Source of the DNA: Armatimonadota bacterium
GTDB lineage: Bacteria; Sysuimicrobiota; Sysuimicrobiia; Sysuimicrobiales; Kaftiobacteriaceae
Assembly: GCA_031459765.1 (NCBI GenBank)
Contig: JAVKHY010000005.1
Span: 68,577 to 132,576 of the forward strand
Length of the DNA stretch: 64,000 nucleotides
Direction: 5' to 3'
How positions within the stretch are numbered: the first letter of the stretch is position 1; each line of letters starts with the position of its first letter. Under the pieces are notes generated by a model. The model saw only the letters and a list, made by a program, of their open reading frames with translations, was not told the origin of the DNA and ran no database searches. Both the position numbers and the translations under genes were made by a program. Shown here piece after piece: positions 16,551 through 25,164 of the stretch.

Positions 16551-16607
16551 CGGGAGGACGGCCTCCTCCGCCGCGCCGCCGGGCGGGCACACCGGCGGCG
16601 CCGTCCT

Positions 16608-16637
16608 TTGGCAGGATGCGGCCGCAGTTGGTACACT
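16608..16637 (+). promoter_or_regulatory. Sigma-70-like promoter for the M16 peptidase operon
   Basis: TTGGCA (16608-16613), an 18-nt spacer and TACACT (16632-16637). Predicted transcription begins near 16644. That would make a GTG at 16648 almost leaderless and supports the later ATG at 16714 as the start of the peptidase. Confidence 0.45.
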
Positions 16638-16713
16638 GATACCGCGTTTGGTGTATGACGTGCCATCGCCCGTTCCGGTTGCTCCCACAAGGGGAACGTT
16701 TTCGTCAGGGAGA

Positions 16714-19344
16714 ATGCACGGGGGAATGCGGTCCCTGCGCACAGTCCGGCTGGCCAACGGTCTGGAGGTCCTGCTCCTGGAGTCGCACGCCGCACCGGTC
16801 GCCACCTTCTGGGTCTGGTACCGGGTCGGCAGCCGCAACGAGGCGCCGGGCACGAGCGGCATCTCCCACTGGGTCGAGCACATGCTCTTCAAAGGGACCC
16901 CCGCCCATCCCAAGGGGACCCTGACACGCTTCGTCGACCGCCGGGGCGGACGCTGGAACGCCTTCACCTGGAAAGACTACACGGCCTACCACGAGGTCCT
17001 GCCCGCCGAACACCTCCCCGTGGCCGTGGAGCTGGAAGCCGACCGCATGGCCAACACGATCTTCGATCCGGGCGAGGTGGAGAGCGAGCGGACGGTGATC
17101 ATCTCGGAGCGCGAGGGGAGCGAGAACTTCCCGTCCTACCTCCTGTACGAAGAGGTGGACAGCGTCGCCTACAAAGTCCACCCGTACCGGATTCCGGTCA
17201 TCGGCTGGAAGGACGACCTGCGGACGATCACCCGGGACGACCTGTACCGTCACTACCGCACCTACTACCATCCCGGCAACGCGCTGGTGGTCGCCGTGGG
17301 GGCGTTCGACTCCGACCGGATCCTGGACCTGATCCGCCGGTCCTTCGAGCCCATGCCGCCGGGGGATCCGCCGCCGCCGGTGCGGAGCCGCGAACCGGAG
17401 CAGGAGGGGGAGCGGCGCGTCGTGCTGCGGCGACCGGGCGGCGCCACCGCCTATCTCCAGATCGCCTACCACGTGCCGGCGGCGACGCATCCGGATCTCG
17501 CCGCCCTCCTGGTCATCGACGGCCTGCTCTCGGGATTCAAGAGCATCGTCCCCTTCGATCAGGCCGGCGGCGGCCGCAGTTCGCGCCTCTACCGGGCGCT
17601 CGTGGAGAGGCAGCTGGCCACCGATGTGACGACGTCCGTGATTCCCGCGGTGGACCCCACGCTCTTCCGCATCATGGCCACGGTACGGGCCGGCGCGGAT
17701 GTGCGGGCCGTCGAAGAGGCCGTGCTGCAGGAACTGGAGCGGCTGGCCCGGGATCCCGTCCCCGCCGCGGAGCTGGCCAAGGTCAAGAAACAGGCGAAGG
17801 CCCAGTTCGTCTTCGCCCGGGACGGCGTCTTTCGCACGGCCCTGGCCCTGGGCGCCTTCGCCGTCGTCGATCATGTCGAGGCCTTTCCCCGGTTGTTGGA
17901 GCGCATTGCAGAGGTCGACGCCGACGCGGTGCAGGCCGCCGCGGCCCGGTACTTCGTGGAGCGGCACCGGACCACCGGATGGTATCTCCCCGAACCCGGC
18001 GGGACCGCCGTCGCGGCACCCTCCGCCGCGTATCGTCCGGGAGTCTTCGGGTATCGCCCGCCCCCGCAGGCCGGGGCGCCGGCGGTCGCCGTCGTGCCGG
18101 ACACCGTGACGCGCGGCGTCCTGGCCAACGGGCTCACCGTGCTGGCCCACGAGCAGCCCGGCAGCGGGATGGTCGCGGTGCACGGCTATGTGAAGGCCGG
18201 GGCCCTCTTCGACGGCGGCAGGTCGGGACTGGCGCGGTTCGTGGCCTCCCTGCTGCAGCGGGGGACGCTGACCCGTTCCTCCCAGCAGATCGCGGAGGCC
18301 CTGGAGGGGATGGGCGCCAGCCTCACCGTCCTGGCCACCCCGGAGACGGTGTCGGTCGCCCTCCGGGTCCTCGCGGAGGACGCCCCCGCGGCGCTGGAGA
18401 TCGTCGGCGACCTCCTCATGCGTCCCGCCTTTCCCCCCGAGGAGGTGGAGAAGGTCAGGGGCGAGCTGTTGACCGGGCTGCGCATCACGGCGCAGGACAC
18501 GCGGACGGTTGCCGAGCGCGCCTGGCGCCGGCTGGTCTATCCGGAAGGCCACCCGCACCGGCAGATGGTGGAGGGCGAGGAAGCCGTCATCCAGGCGCTC
18601 ACCCCCGAGGCCCTCGCCGCCTTCCACCGGCAGCACTACCGGCCGGAGGCCACGATCCTGACCGTCGTCGGCGACCGGCCGGCGGGCGATATCCTGGAAC
18701 TGGTGGCCCGGGTCTTCACCGACTGGCCGCGCCAGGGCGTCTGGCGCCTGCCCCACATCCCCCCGGCCGGAGCGGCGGGAGGGCCGCGACGGGTCGAGGT
18801 GCGCCTGCCGGGCAAGGTGCAGTCGGACATCGTCCTGGGCGGGCCGGGGCTGGCGCGGAACGACCCGGCGTATTACGATGCGATGGTGGCCAACCTGATT
18901 CTCGGTCAGATCGGCATGATGGGCCGCCTGGGGGACAGCGTCCGCGAGCGCCAGGGCATGGCCTACTACGCCTACAGCGATCTGCGCGCGGGCCTGACCG
19001 CCGGCCCCTGGTGGGTGCGTGCCGGCGTGAACCCCAGGAATGAGGCGCGCGCCATCGACAGCATCGTCGGAGAGATCCGCCTCTTCCAGCAGGAGGGGCC
19101 CACCGGGGAGGAGCTTTCGGACGCCCGCAACTTCCTCATCGGCTCGCTGGCCCTGCGCCTGGAAACGAACGGCGGCATCGCCCAGACGCTGGCCGACATC
19201 GAGTTGTATGCGCTCGGACTGGACTACCTGGTCCGGTACCCGGAGATCATCCGCGGGATCACCCCGGAAGGGGTCACCGCCGCCGCGCAGCGCTTTCCGC
19301 TGGACGGCTATGCGGCGGCGGTGGCCGGACCGCCGCCCGGATGA
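16714..19344 (+). CDS. M16-family (insulinase/PqqL-type) zinc peptidase, two-domain fused form
   Basis: An 876-residue protein with two M16 repeats. The first carries the inverted zinc motif HxxEH (SHWVEH: His52, Glu55, His56) and the downstream acidic helix FDPGEVESERTVIISE. The second half, from about residue 450 (GVLANGLTVLAHEQPGSGMV), lacks the motif, as in the paired inactive subunits of processing peptidases. There is no signal peptide, so it is probably cytoplasmic or non-classically located and degrades peptides. ATG 16714 and ATG 16726 are both possible starts. Its stop overlaps the F420 reductase start (ATGA), so it leads an operon with npdG and cofE. Confidence 0.9.
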   Translation: MHGGMRSLRTVRLANGLEVLLLESHAAPVATFWVWYRVGSRNEAPGTSGISHWVEHMLFKGTPAHPKGTLTRFVDRRGGRWNAFTWKDYTAYHEVLPAEHLPVAVELEADRMANTIFDPGEVESERTVIISEREGSENFPSYLLYEEVDSVAYKVHPYRIPVIGWKDDLRTITRDDLYRHYRTYYHPGNALVVAVGAFDSDRILDLIRRSFEPMPPGDPPPPVRSREPEQEGERRVVLRRPGGATAYLQIAYHVPAATHPDLAALLVIDGLLSGFKSIVPFDQAGGGRSSRLYRALVERQLATDVTTSVIPAVDPTLFRIMATVRAGADVRAVEEAVLQELERLARDPVPAAELAKVKKQAKAQFVFARDGVFRTALALGAFAVVDHVEAFPRLLERIAEVDADAVQAAAARYFVERHRTTGWYLPEPGGTAVAAPSAAYRPGVFGYRPPPQAGAPAVAVVPDTVTRGVLANGLTVLAHEQPGSGMVAVHGYVKAGALFDGGRSGLARFVASLLQRGTLTRSSQQIAEALEGMGASLTVLATPETVSVALRVLAEDAPAALEIVGDLLMRPAFPPEEVEKVRGELLTGLRITAQDTRTVAERAWRRLVYPEGHPHRQMVEGEEAVIQALTPEALAAFHRQHYRPEATILTVVGDRPAGDILELVARVFTDWPRQGVWRLPHIPPAGAAGGPRRVEVRLPGKVQSDIVLGGPGLARNDPAYYDAMVANLILGQIGMMGRLGDSVRERQGMAYYAYSDLRAGLTAGPWWVRAGVNPRNEARAIDSIVGEIRLFQQEGPTGEELSDARNFLIGSLALRLETNGGIAQTLADIELYALGLDYLVRYPEIIRGITPEGVTAAAQRFPLDGYAAAVAGPPPG

Positions 19345-19997
19345 CGGGGCGCCCCGCGGGACGGATTGCGATCGTCGGCGGCACCGGCCGCCTCGGCCTG
19401 GGACTGGCGCGGCGGCTGGCCCGGGCCGGCGCGGGAGCGCAGGTGCTCATCGGATCGCGGGATCCGGCGCGGGCGCGGGCCGCTGCGGCGGACGCGGGGC
19501 TGGACCCGGAGGCGGGGCGCGGGAACGCCGAGGCGGCGGAGTTGGCCGAGATCGTGATCCTCACGGTTCCCGCCGAGGCCCATGCGGTCACGGTGGCCGG
19601 GCTGGCGCCGGTGCTGGCGGGGAAGATTGTGGTGGACACCACCCTGTCCTATGACCGGTCCACACGGACGATCGTGCTCGTGGACGGGCTCTCCGCCGCC
19701 GAGCGGGCGCAGCGACTGGTTCCCGGCGCGCGGGTCGTGGCCGGATTTCAGACCGTGAGCTGGACGATGCTGGCCGATCTCGATCGGCCGCTACGCGGGG
19801 ACGTCCTGCTCTGCGGCAACGACCGCGACGCCAAGGCGCAGGTGGGCGCGGTCGTGCGCCAGGTCCCGATGCGTCCCGTGGACGTGGGCACGCTGGAGCA
19901 GGCGCGCCTCCTGGAGCAGCTGGGCGGTCTGCTCATGGCGCTCAACCGTCGCTACGGAAAGAAGGATCTGGGCATCGTGATCGCCGGCCTGGAATGA
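19341..19997 (+). CDS. npdG: F420H2:NADP oxidoreductase (NPDG family)
   Basis: A 218-residue protein with an N-terminal Rossmann motif (RIAIVGGTGRLGLGLARRLA) and the NADP-phosphate-binding IGSRDPARA. The later stretches ILTVPAEAH, VVDTTLSYD and LLCGNDRDAKAQV fit the F420-dependent NADP reductase family, which transfers hydride between F420 and NADP. The neighbouring cofE gene, which overlaps by 4 nt (ATGA), strongly supports F420 use over a generic NADP-binding role. A plain NAD(P)-binding oxidoreductase remains the alternative. Confidence 0.87.
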   Translation: MTGRPAGRIAIVGGTGRLGLGLARRLARAGAGAQVLIGSRDPARARAAAADAGLDPEAGRGNAEAAELAEIVILTVPAEAHAVTVAGLAPVLAGKIVVDTTLSYDRSTRTIVLVDGLSAAERAQRLVPGARVVAGFQTVSWTMLADLDRPLRGDVLLCGNDRDAKAQVGAVVRQVPMRPVDVGTLEQARLLEQLGGLLMALNRRYGKKDLGIVIAGLE

Positions 19998-20761
19998 CGC
20001 CCCCTCCGCGGACGCTGACGGCGTGGGTGCCCTCCGGATTCCCGGACATCCGGCCCGGCGCGGACCTGGGAGCCGTCGTCCTGGACGTGCTGACCCGCAA
20101 CGACCTGACGCTGTGGCCCCACGATGTCCTGGTCCTGGCCCAGAAGGTGGTCAGCAAGGCGGAGGGCGCCGTCGTGCGCCTGGCCGATGTCACCCCCGGG
20201 GCAGAGGCAGAGGCCCTGGCCCGGGAAGCGGAGAAGGATCCCCGGTTGTGCCAGGTGATCCTGGACGAGTCCCGGCGGATCCTGCGCGTCCGCGCCGGGT
20301 TGATCATCGCCGAGCACCGCCTGGGCTTCATCTGCGCCAACGCCGGGGTCGATTTCAGCAACGTCGGCCTCGGCGCCGACTGGGTGTCGTTGCTGCCCCG
20401 GGATCCGGACCGCAGCGCCGCCGGCCTCCGGGACCGCATCGCCCGGGCCCACGGCATCCCCGTGGCGGTGATCATCAACGACACCCACGGGCGTCCCTGG
20501 CGCGAGGGCGCGGTCGGCGTGGCGATCGGCGTGGCGGGACTGGAACCGATCTACAGTTACATCGGGCAGGAGGACCGCTACGGCTACGTCCTGCATTCGT
20601 CCATCGAGGGCGTGGCCGACGAGCTCGCCGCCGCCGCCAGCCTCCTCCAGGGGCAGGCGGCGGAGGGGACGCCCCTCGTGGTCATCCGGGGGGCGCGGTT
20701 CACCCCCGACGGAGGCCGGACGAAACTCCTGCGCGAGCCCGACCGGGACCTGTTCCGATGA
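19994..20761 (+). CDS. cofE: Coenzyme F420-0:L-glutamate ligase
   Basis: A 255-residue GTP-dependent ligase that adds gamma-linked glutamates to F420-0. Motifs include VLVLAQKVVSKAEGAVV at the N-terminus, HRLGFICANAGVDFSNV in the middle, and VAVIINDTHGRPWREGAVGV, the metal and GTP site region. It is the single-domain archaeal or CofE type; the C-terminal FMN reductase domain of actinobacterial FbiB is missing. With npdG it shows that the organism probably makes and uses F420. The genes for F420-0 core synthesis (cofC, cofD, cofGH) are not in the window. Confidence 0.92.
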   Translation: MTPPPRTLTAWVPSGFPDIRPGADLGAVVLDVLTRNDLTLWPHDVLVLAQKVVSKAEGAVVRLADVTPGAEAEALAREAEKDPRLCQVILDESRRILRVRAGLIIAEHRLGFICANAGVDFSNVGLGADWVSLLPRDPDRSAAGLRDRIARAHGIPVAVIINDTHGRPWREGAVGVAIGVAGLEPIYSYIGQEDRYGYVLHSSIEGVADELAAAASLLQGQAAEGTPLVVIRGARFTPDGGRTKLLREPDRDLFR

Positions 20762-20768
20762 GGACGCG

Positions 20769-21893
20769 ATGAAGATCGCGAGCGTGCAGTGCCGCATGCT
20801 GGCCGCCACACTGCCGCGCCCCATCCAGTTCGGGATCGGGGCCTTCCCCACGTTCTCCGCCACCCTCGTCCGGATCACCACCGACGACGGGCTGAGCGGC
20901 GTGGGGGAGTGCATCGTGCGCAAGGCGCCCCGGGTGACCCGGACCGTGGTGGAGGAGCTGCTGGCGCCGGTGCTGATCGGGCGCGACCCCCATGATGCCG
21001 AGGGGCTGTGGGACGAGATGTTCCGGCAGCTGCGCGGGTGGGGACATTACCGGGGCTTTGTCTTCGAGGCGATCAGCGGCATCGACACGGCGCTGTGGGA
21101 CATCCTGGGCCAGGCGGCGGGACTGCCCGTCTACAAGGTGCTGGGCGGCGCGGGACGGACGCAGGTGCCGTGCTACGCCTCGTCGGTGTACTTCGCCGAC
21201 CTACCGACGATGGTCGAAGAGGCGCGGGCCCAGGTCGCCGCCGGCCATCGGGCGATCAAGGTCAAGATCGGCCGCCCGCCGGACCTGGGCGGGCGGCGGC
21301 AGGATGTGGCCTCGGTGAAGGCCATCCGGGACGCGTTGGGCCCGGAGGTGGACATCATGCTCGATGCCAACAGCGCCTACGACGCGGCGACGGCGATCAC
21401 CGTGTGCCGCCAGCTGGAAAAGGAAGACATCACCTGGATCGAAGAGCCGGTGCCGGCCGACGACCTGGACGGGTACCGGAAGGTGCGGGAAGGACAGAGC
21501 ATCCCCGTCGCCGCCGGGGAGAGTGAATTCGGCGTGTTCGGATTCAGGGAGCTCATCCTCAGGGGAGCGATCGATATTGTCCAGCCCGATGTGGCGCGTG
21601 TCGGTGGGTTCACGGCGGCGCGCCGCGTGGGGGCCCTCGTCCATGCCCACAACCTGCGCTACGCTCCGCACACCGGGTTCTCCGCCGGAGTGTCCCATCT
21701 GGCCGCGCTGCATGTGGCCGCCGCGGTGCCCAACCTGATGACCTACGAGTACTTCTATGCCCCCAACCCGCTGCGCGACCTGTTCACGGAGCCGTTCCCG
21801 ACGCCGGTCCGGGGGGTCGTGGACGTGCCGCAGCGGCCCGGCCTCGGACTGGAACTCGATGCGCGCGTCGTGAAGGAGTTCGAACTGACCTGA
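20769..21893 (+). CDS. Mandelate racemase / muconate lactonizing enzyme family protein
   Basis: A 374-residue enolase-superfamily enzyme, distinct from the OSBS-like one at 8 kb. Metal ligands and catalytic residues appear in order: KVKIGRPPDLGGR (KxK), MLDANSAYDAATA, ITWIEEPVPADDL and VAAGESEFGVF. A C-terminal RYAPHTGFSAGVSHLAALHV places a His in the MR-subgroup position. Members abstract a proton alpha to a carboxylate in sugar-acid dehydratases, racemases and cycloisomerases; the substrate cannot be told from sequence. It starts 7 nt after cofE and probably ends that operon, because a perfect 10-bp hairpin follows. Confidence 0.85.
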   Translation: MKIASVQCRMLAATLPRPIQFGIGAFPTFSATLVRITTDDGLSGVGECIVRKAPRVTRTVVEELLAPVLIGRDPHDAEGLWDEMFRQLRGWGHYRGFVFEAISGIDTALWDILGQAAGLPVYKVLGGAGRTQVPCYASSVYFADLPTMVEEARAQVAAGHRAIKVKIGRPPDLGGRRQDVASVKAIRDALGPEVDIMLDANSAYDAATAITVCRQLEKEDITWIEEPVPADDLDGYRKVREGQSIPVAAGESEFGVFGFRELILRGAIDIVQPDVARVGGFTAARRVGALVHAHNLRYAPHTGFSAGVSHLAALHVAAAVPNLMTYEYFYAPNPLRDLFTEPFPTPVRGVVDVPQRPGLGLELDARVVKEFELT

Positions 21894-21911
21894 CGACAAG
21901 TACAGGAATGG

Positions 21912-21937
21912 TCGGGCCGCGACGGAGCGCGGCCCGA
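21912..21937 (+). terminator. Perfect 10-bp stem-loop just upstream of the DRG GTPase start
   Basis: Arms TCGGGCCGCG (21912-21921) and CGCGGCCCGA (21928-21937) pair perfectly around the loop ACGGAG. It lies 18 nt after the stop of the enolase-superfamily gene and only 6 nt before the next ATG, where a Shine-Dalgarno would be expected. It has no U-tract. It may terminate the upstream operon or hold back translation of the GTPase. Confidence 0.5.
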
Positions 21938-21943
21938 TGACCC

Positions 21944-22915
21944 ATGCCGGCGAATCTGACCCCCGAGTATCTGGCCGCGGATCGGAAGTTCAAGGCGGCG
22001 GTCACCCCCCAGGAGAAGCTGGCCGCGCTGGAAGAGATGCTGGCCACCATTCCCAAGCACAAGGGCACGGAGAAGATGCAGGCGGACATCAAGCGCCGCA
22101 TCGCCCGACTGCGCGCCGAAGCCCAGCGGCAGCGCCGGGCCGCCCGGGGGAAGCCCTTCTACCATGTGGACAGAGAGGGCGCGGGCCAGCTCGTCCTGGC
22201 GGGCGCGCCGAACACGGGCAAGTCGGCGCTGCTGGCGGCTCTGACCAATGCCGCGCCCGAGGTCGCGGAGTACCCCTTCACCACCCGGGTCCCGCTGCCG
22301 GGGATGATGATCTATGAGAACGTGCAGATCCAGCTGGTGGATCTGCCGCCCATCACCGCCGATCTCACCGAGGGCTGGCTCTACGCCCTTATCCGGACCG
22401 CCGACGGGGTGCTGCTGGTCGCCGACCTGGCCAGCGACGACCTCCTCGAGCAGACCGACCAGGTGCTCACGCTGCTGGCCCGGGCCAACATCCACCTCAG
22501 CCCGCCCCCGGCGCCGCCGCACCAGAAACCTGCGCTGGTCATCGCCAACAAACTGGACGCCTCCGGCGCCGGCGACCGCCTGGCCCTCCTTCGCGAGTTC
22601 CTCGGCTCCCGGCTGCCCGTGCTGGCGGTGTCCGCCGGGATGGGAACCGGCCTGGAAGCGTTGCGCGAGGCGGCATTCCGGCTGCTGGGGGTGATCCGCG
22701 TCTACAGCAAGCCCCCGGGCAGGAAGGCCGACCTGTCCGCTCCCTTCATCCTGCCGGCGGGCGCCACGGTGCTGGACGCGGCGGAAGCCATCCACAAGGA
22801 CCTGCGGGACAGCCTCCGCTACGCGCGCCTCTGGAGGCGGCAGGGCGCGCAGGGCCAGATGGTCGGTCGCGATCACGTCCTCGCCGACGGGGATGTGATC
22901 GAGATCCACGCCTAG
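21944..22915 (+). CDS. DRG/OBG-type GTPase with TGS domain
   Basis: A 323-residue GTPase. The first ~65 residues are a basic helical region (MPANLTPEYLAADRKFK...), followed by G1 VLAGAPNTGKSALLAALT, the G2 region YPFTTRVP, G3 LVDLPPI and G4 VIANKLD. The C-terminal TGS domain (FILPAGATVLDAAEAIHKDL ... VLADGDVIEIHA) is shared with DRG, Obg-HflX relatives and ThrRS. G3 reads DLPP rather than the usual DxPG, as in several DRG-like bacterial proteins. A ribosome- or RNA-associated function is expected. It has no visible Shine-Dalgarno, since a hairpin occupies that site. Confidence 0.88.
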   Translation: MPANLTPEYLAADRKFKAAVTPQEKLAALEEMLATIPKHKGTEKMQADIKRRIARLRAEAQRQRRAARGKPFYHVDREGAGQLVLAGAPNTGKSALLAALTNAAPEVAEYPFTTRVPLPGMMIYENVQIQLVDLPPITADLTEGWLYALIRTADGVLLVADLASDDLLEQTDQVLTLLARANIHLSPPPAPPHQKPALVIANKLDASGAGDRLALLREFLGSRLPVLAVSAGMGTGLEALREAAFRLLGVIRVYSKPPGRKADLSAPFILPAGATVLDAAEAIHKDLRDSLRYARLWRRQGAQGQMVGRDHVLADGDVIEIHA

Positions 22916-23014
22916 GGCCCTGTGCGGGTAGGGACGCGGCCTCCGACGTTCGTATTTCACCGGTGAGGGAATCTACTCGCCGGCAGGTGTGGCGGGCGAA
23001 GAGGAGGACGGCAG

Positions 23015-23677
23015 ATGAAGCTCACCTACTACGGCCACGCGAGCTTTCTGCTGGAGAGCGACGGGACGTCCATCCTGATCGACCCCTTCAACGAGAAGTG
23101 TGGGTACCCGTTCCCGAAGGTCTCGCCCACGGCGGTCGTCGTGTCCCACGAGCACTTCGATCACAACTACGTCCAGGTCGCCGGCGGCTCGCCGCGGGTG
23201 ATCCGCGGCCTGCGCGCCGACGGCCAGGAGTGGGCCGACGTCCGGGAGCGCGTCGGGCCGGTCGCCCTGACGACGGTGAAGACCTACCACGACACCGCGC
23301 AGGGCAAAGAGCGCGGCCGAAACGCCATCTTCATCTTCGAGGCGGAGGGACTGCGCCTGGTGCACGCGGGCGATCTGGGCCACACCCTCTCCCCGGACCA
23401 GGTGAAGGCCGTGGGCCGGCCGGACCTGCTGTTGATCCCGGTCGGCGGCTACTACACCATCGGCCCCGCGGAGGCGACGGCGGTCGTGGACCAGCTCCGC
23501 CCGCGGGTCGTCGTCCCCATGCATTACAAGACGGAGGTGAACAAAGACTGGCCCATCGGCCCGGTGGACGACTTCCTGCGGGGCAAGAGCGGGATCAGGC
23601 GGCTGGGACACACCGTCACGGTGTCTCCGGCCACCCTGCCCGAAGGGCAGGAGATCTGGGTCCTAAGCCACGCCTGA
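23015..23677 (+). CDS. UPF0173 metallo-beta-lactamase-fold hydrolase
   Basis: A 220-residue protein of the UPF0173 (YtkL-type) group. The signature HxHxDH is SHEHFDH, preceded by ILIDPF; the later LVHAGDLGHT and VPMHYKTEVNKDWPI supply the other metal ligands. It binds two metals, usually Zn or Fe/Mn; the physiological substrate is unknown. ATG 23015 has a strong GAGGAGG site. A possible hairpin with arms CCGGTGAG/CTCGCCGG lies 40-60 nt upstream. The 3' end overlaps the convergent pepA end by 15 nt. Confidence 0.9.
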   Translation: MKLTYYGHASFLLESDGTSILIDPFNEKCGYPFPKVSPTAVVVSHEHFDHNYVQVAGGSPRVIRGLRADGQEWADVRERVGPVALTTVKTYHDTAQGKERGRNAIFIFEAEGLRLVHAGDLGHTLSPDQVKAVGRPDLLLIPVGGYYTIGPAEATAVVDQLRPRVVVPMHYKTEVNKDWPIGPVDDFLRGKSGIRRLGHTVTVSPATLPEGQEIWVLSHA

Positions 23678-25150
23678 CAGATAGGTGAGCAGGGTGCGCA
23701 CGCCGTAGCCCGTCCCGCCTTTGGGCAGGTACGGCCCCGTGCCTTCCTCCTTCTCGAGGAACGCCGTCGGCGCGATGTCGAGGTGAGCCCAGGGCCGGCC
23801 GCCGGTGAACTCCCGGAGGAAGATGGCCCCCTTCTGCGCGCCGCCGTACCGGCCGGCCGAGTTCCGCAGGTCGGCGATCGGACTGCGCATCTCCTCCAGG
23901 AACTCCTCGTACAGCGGCAGCCGCCACAGCCGCTCTCCGGCCGCCTCGGCGGCCTGGAGCAGCCGCGCGGCCAGGGCGTCGTCGTTGCTCATCAGGGCCG
24001 CGGCGTGGTAGCCCAGCGCCACGATTGCCGAGCCGGTGAGGGTGGCCAGGTCGATGATCTCGTCCACGTCTCCGGCGGCGGCGTACGACAGGGCATCGGC
24101 CAGGATGACCCGTCCCTCCGCGTCGGTGTTGTTGATCTCGATCGTCTTGCCGTTCATCGCCCGCACGATGTCGCCGGGTTTCACGGAGCGCCCGCTGGGC
24201 ATGTTCTCCACCGCGGCCACGATGCCCAGAACCCGGACCTTCGGGCGCAGCGCCGGCAGCGCCTTCATGGTGGCGATGACCGCCGCGCCGCCGGCCATGT
24301 CGCTCTTCATCCACTCCAGGTCGTCGCGCTTGAGGTTGACCCCCCCGCTGTCGTAGCAGACCCCCTTGCCGACGAGGGCCACCGCGCGCCGGGCCCGTGG
24401 CGGCGCGTACTCGAGGACGATGAGCCGCGGGGGCTGGTCGCTCCCGGCGCCGATGGCCAGCAGCGCCCCCATCCCCTGCGCCCGCATCGCGTCCTCATCG
24501 AGCACCGCGCACCTCAGGCCTGCCTGTCGGGCGACGTCTGCGGCGATCTCCGCCAGCCGGGGCGGAGGGAGGTGGTTGGGCGGCTCGTTGACCAGGTCCC
24601 GGGCAAAGATCGTCGCCTCGGCGAACAGCGCGCCGCGCCGGCGGCCTTCTTCGAGATGGTGCCGCTGGCCCTCGTCGGAGGCCAGCAGGGTCACCCGCTC
24701 CACTCTGCCGGCGTCCTCCTTCTTGTATTTGTCGAACCGGTAGGCTCCCAGCAGCGCGCCCTCGACGCTGGCCTGGGCCACGCCTTCCAGCGGGGCGGAG
24801 GGCGCGGTGGCGGGGGGAAACGCCACGTGGGCGGCCCGCGCCGCGGCGGCCGTCCGGATCACGGCCGCGGCCGCCTTGCGTATCACCTCCAGCGTGACGC
24901 GCTCGGCGGCGCCGAGGCCGACGGCGAGGACGCGCTTCGCCGGGATCCGGCCGTGGGTGTGCAGGACCAGGGTGCGGCCCGGCCGGGCCTCAAACTGCTC
25001 TTCCTGCAGGACGCCGGACAGGAGTCCTCCCAGCGCCCGGTCCACCCCCGCGGCGGCCCCCACGATCTTCCGGCCGTCGGCGTGCACCGGCACGGCCAGC
25101 GCGTCGCAGGCGATGGACTCCGGTCCTTCCGTCGAGACAGCGAACTCCAT
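23663..25150 (-). CDS. pepA: Leucyl aminopeptidase (M17)
   Basis: A 495-residue M17 aminopeptidase that releases N-terminal residues using two metals. The signature NTDAEGRV is visible, with VGKGVCYDSGGVNLKRDDLE before it and MKSDMAGGAAVIATM between, giving the usual Lys, Asp and Glu ligands. The N-terminal domain (residues 1-160) is the typical variable macro-like part. The catalytic domain ends normally. ATG 25150 is preceded by GGGAGGGG. It follows the ornithine cyclodeaminase-family gene by 14 nt on the same strand, so both are probably one amino-acid-salvage transcript. Confidence 0.94.
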   Translation of the reverse strand: MEFAVSTEGPESIACDALAVPVHADGRKIVGAAAGVDRALGGLLSGVLQEEQFEARPGRTLVLHTHGRIPAKRVLAVGLGAAERVTLEVIRKAAAAVIRTAAAARAAHVAFPPATAPSAPLEGVAQASVEGALLGAYRFDKYKKEDAGRVERVTLLASDEGQRHHLEEGRRRGALFAEATIFARDLVNEPPNHLPPPRLAEIAADVARQAGLRCAVLDEDAMRAQGMGALLAIGAGSDQPPRLIVLEYAPPRARRAVALVGKGVCYDSGGVNLKRDDLEWMKSDMAGGAAVIATMKALPALRPKVRVLGIVAAVENMPSGRSVKPGDIVRAMNGKTIEINNTDAEGRVILADALSYAAAGDVDEIIDLATLTGSAIVALGYHAAALMSNDDALAARLLQAAEAAGERLWRLPLYEEFLEEMRSPIADLRNSAGRYGGAQKGAIFLREFTGGRPWAHLDIAPTAFLEKEEGTGPYLPKGGTGYGVRTLLTYLSGVA

Positions 25151-25164
25151 GACCCCTCCCTGGA

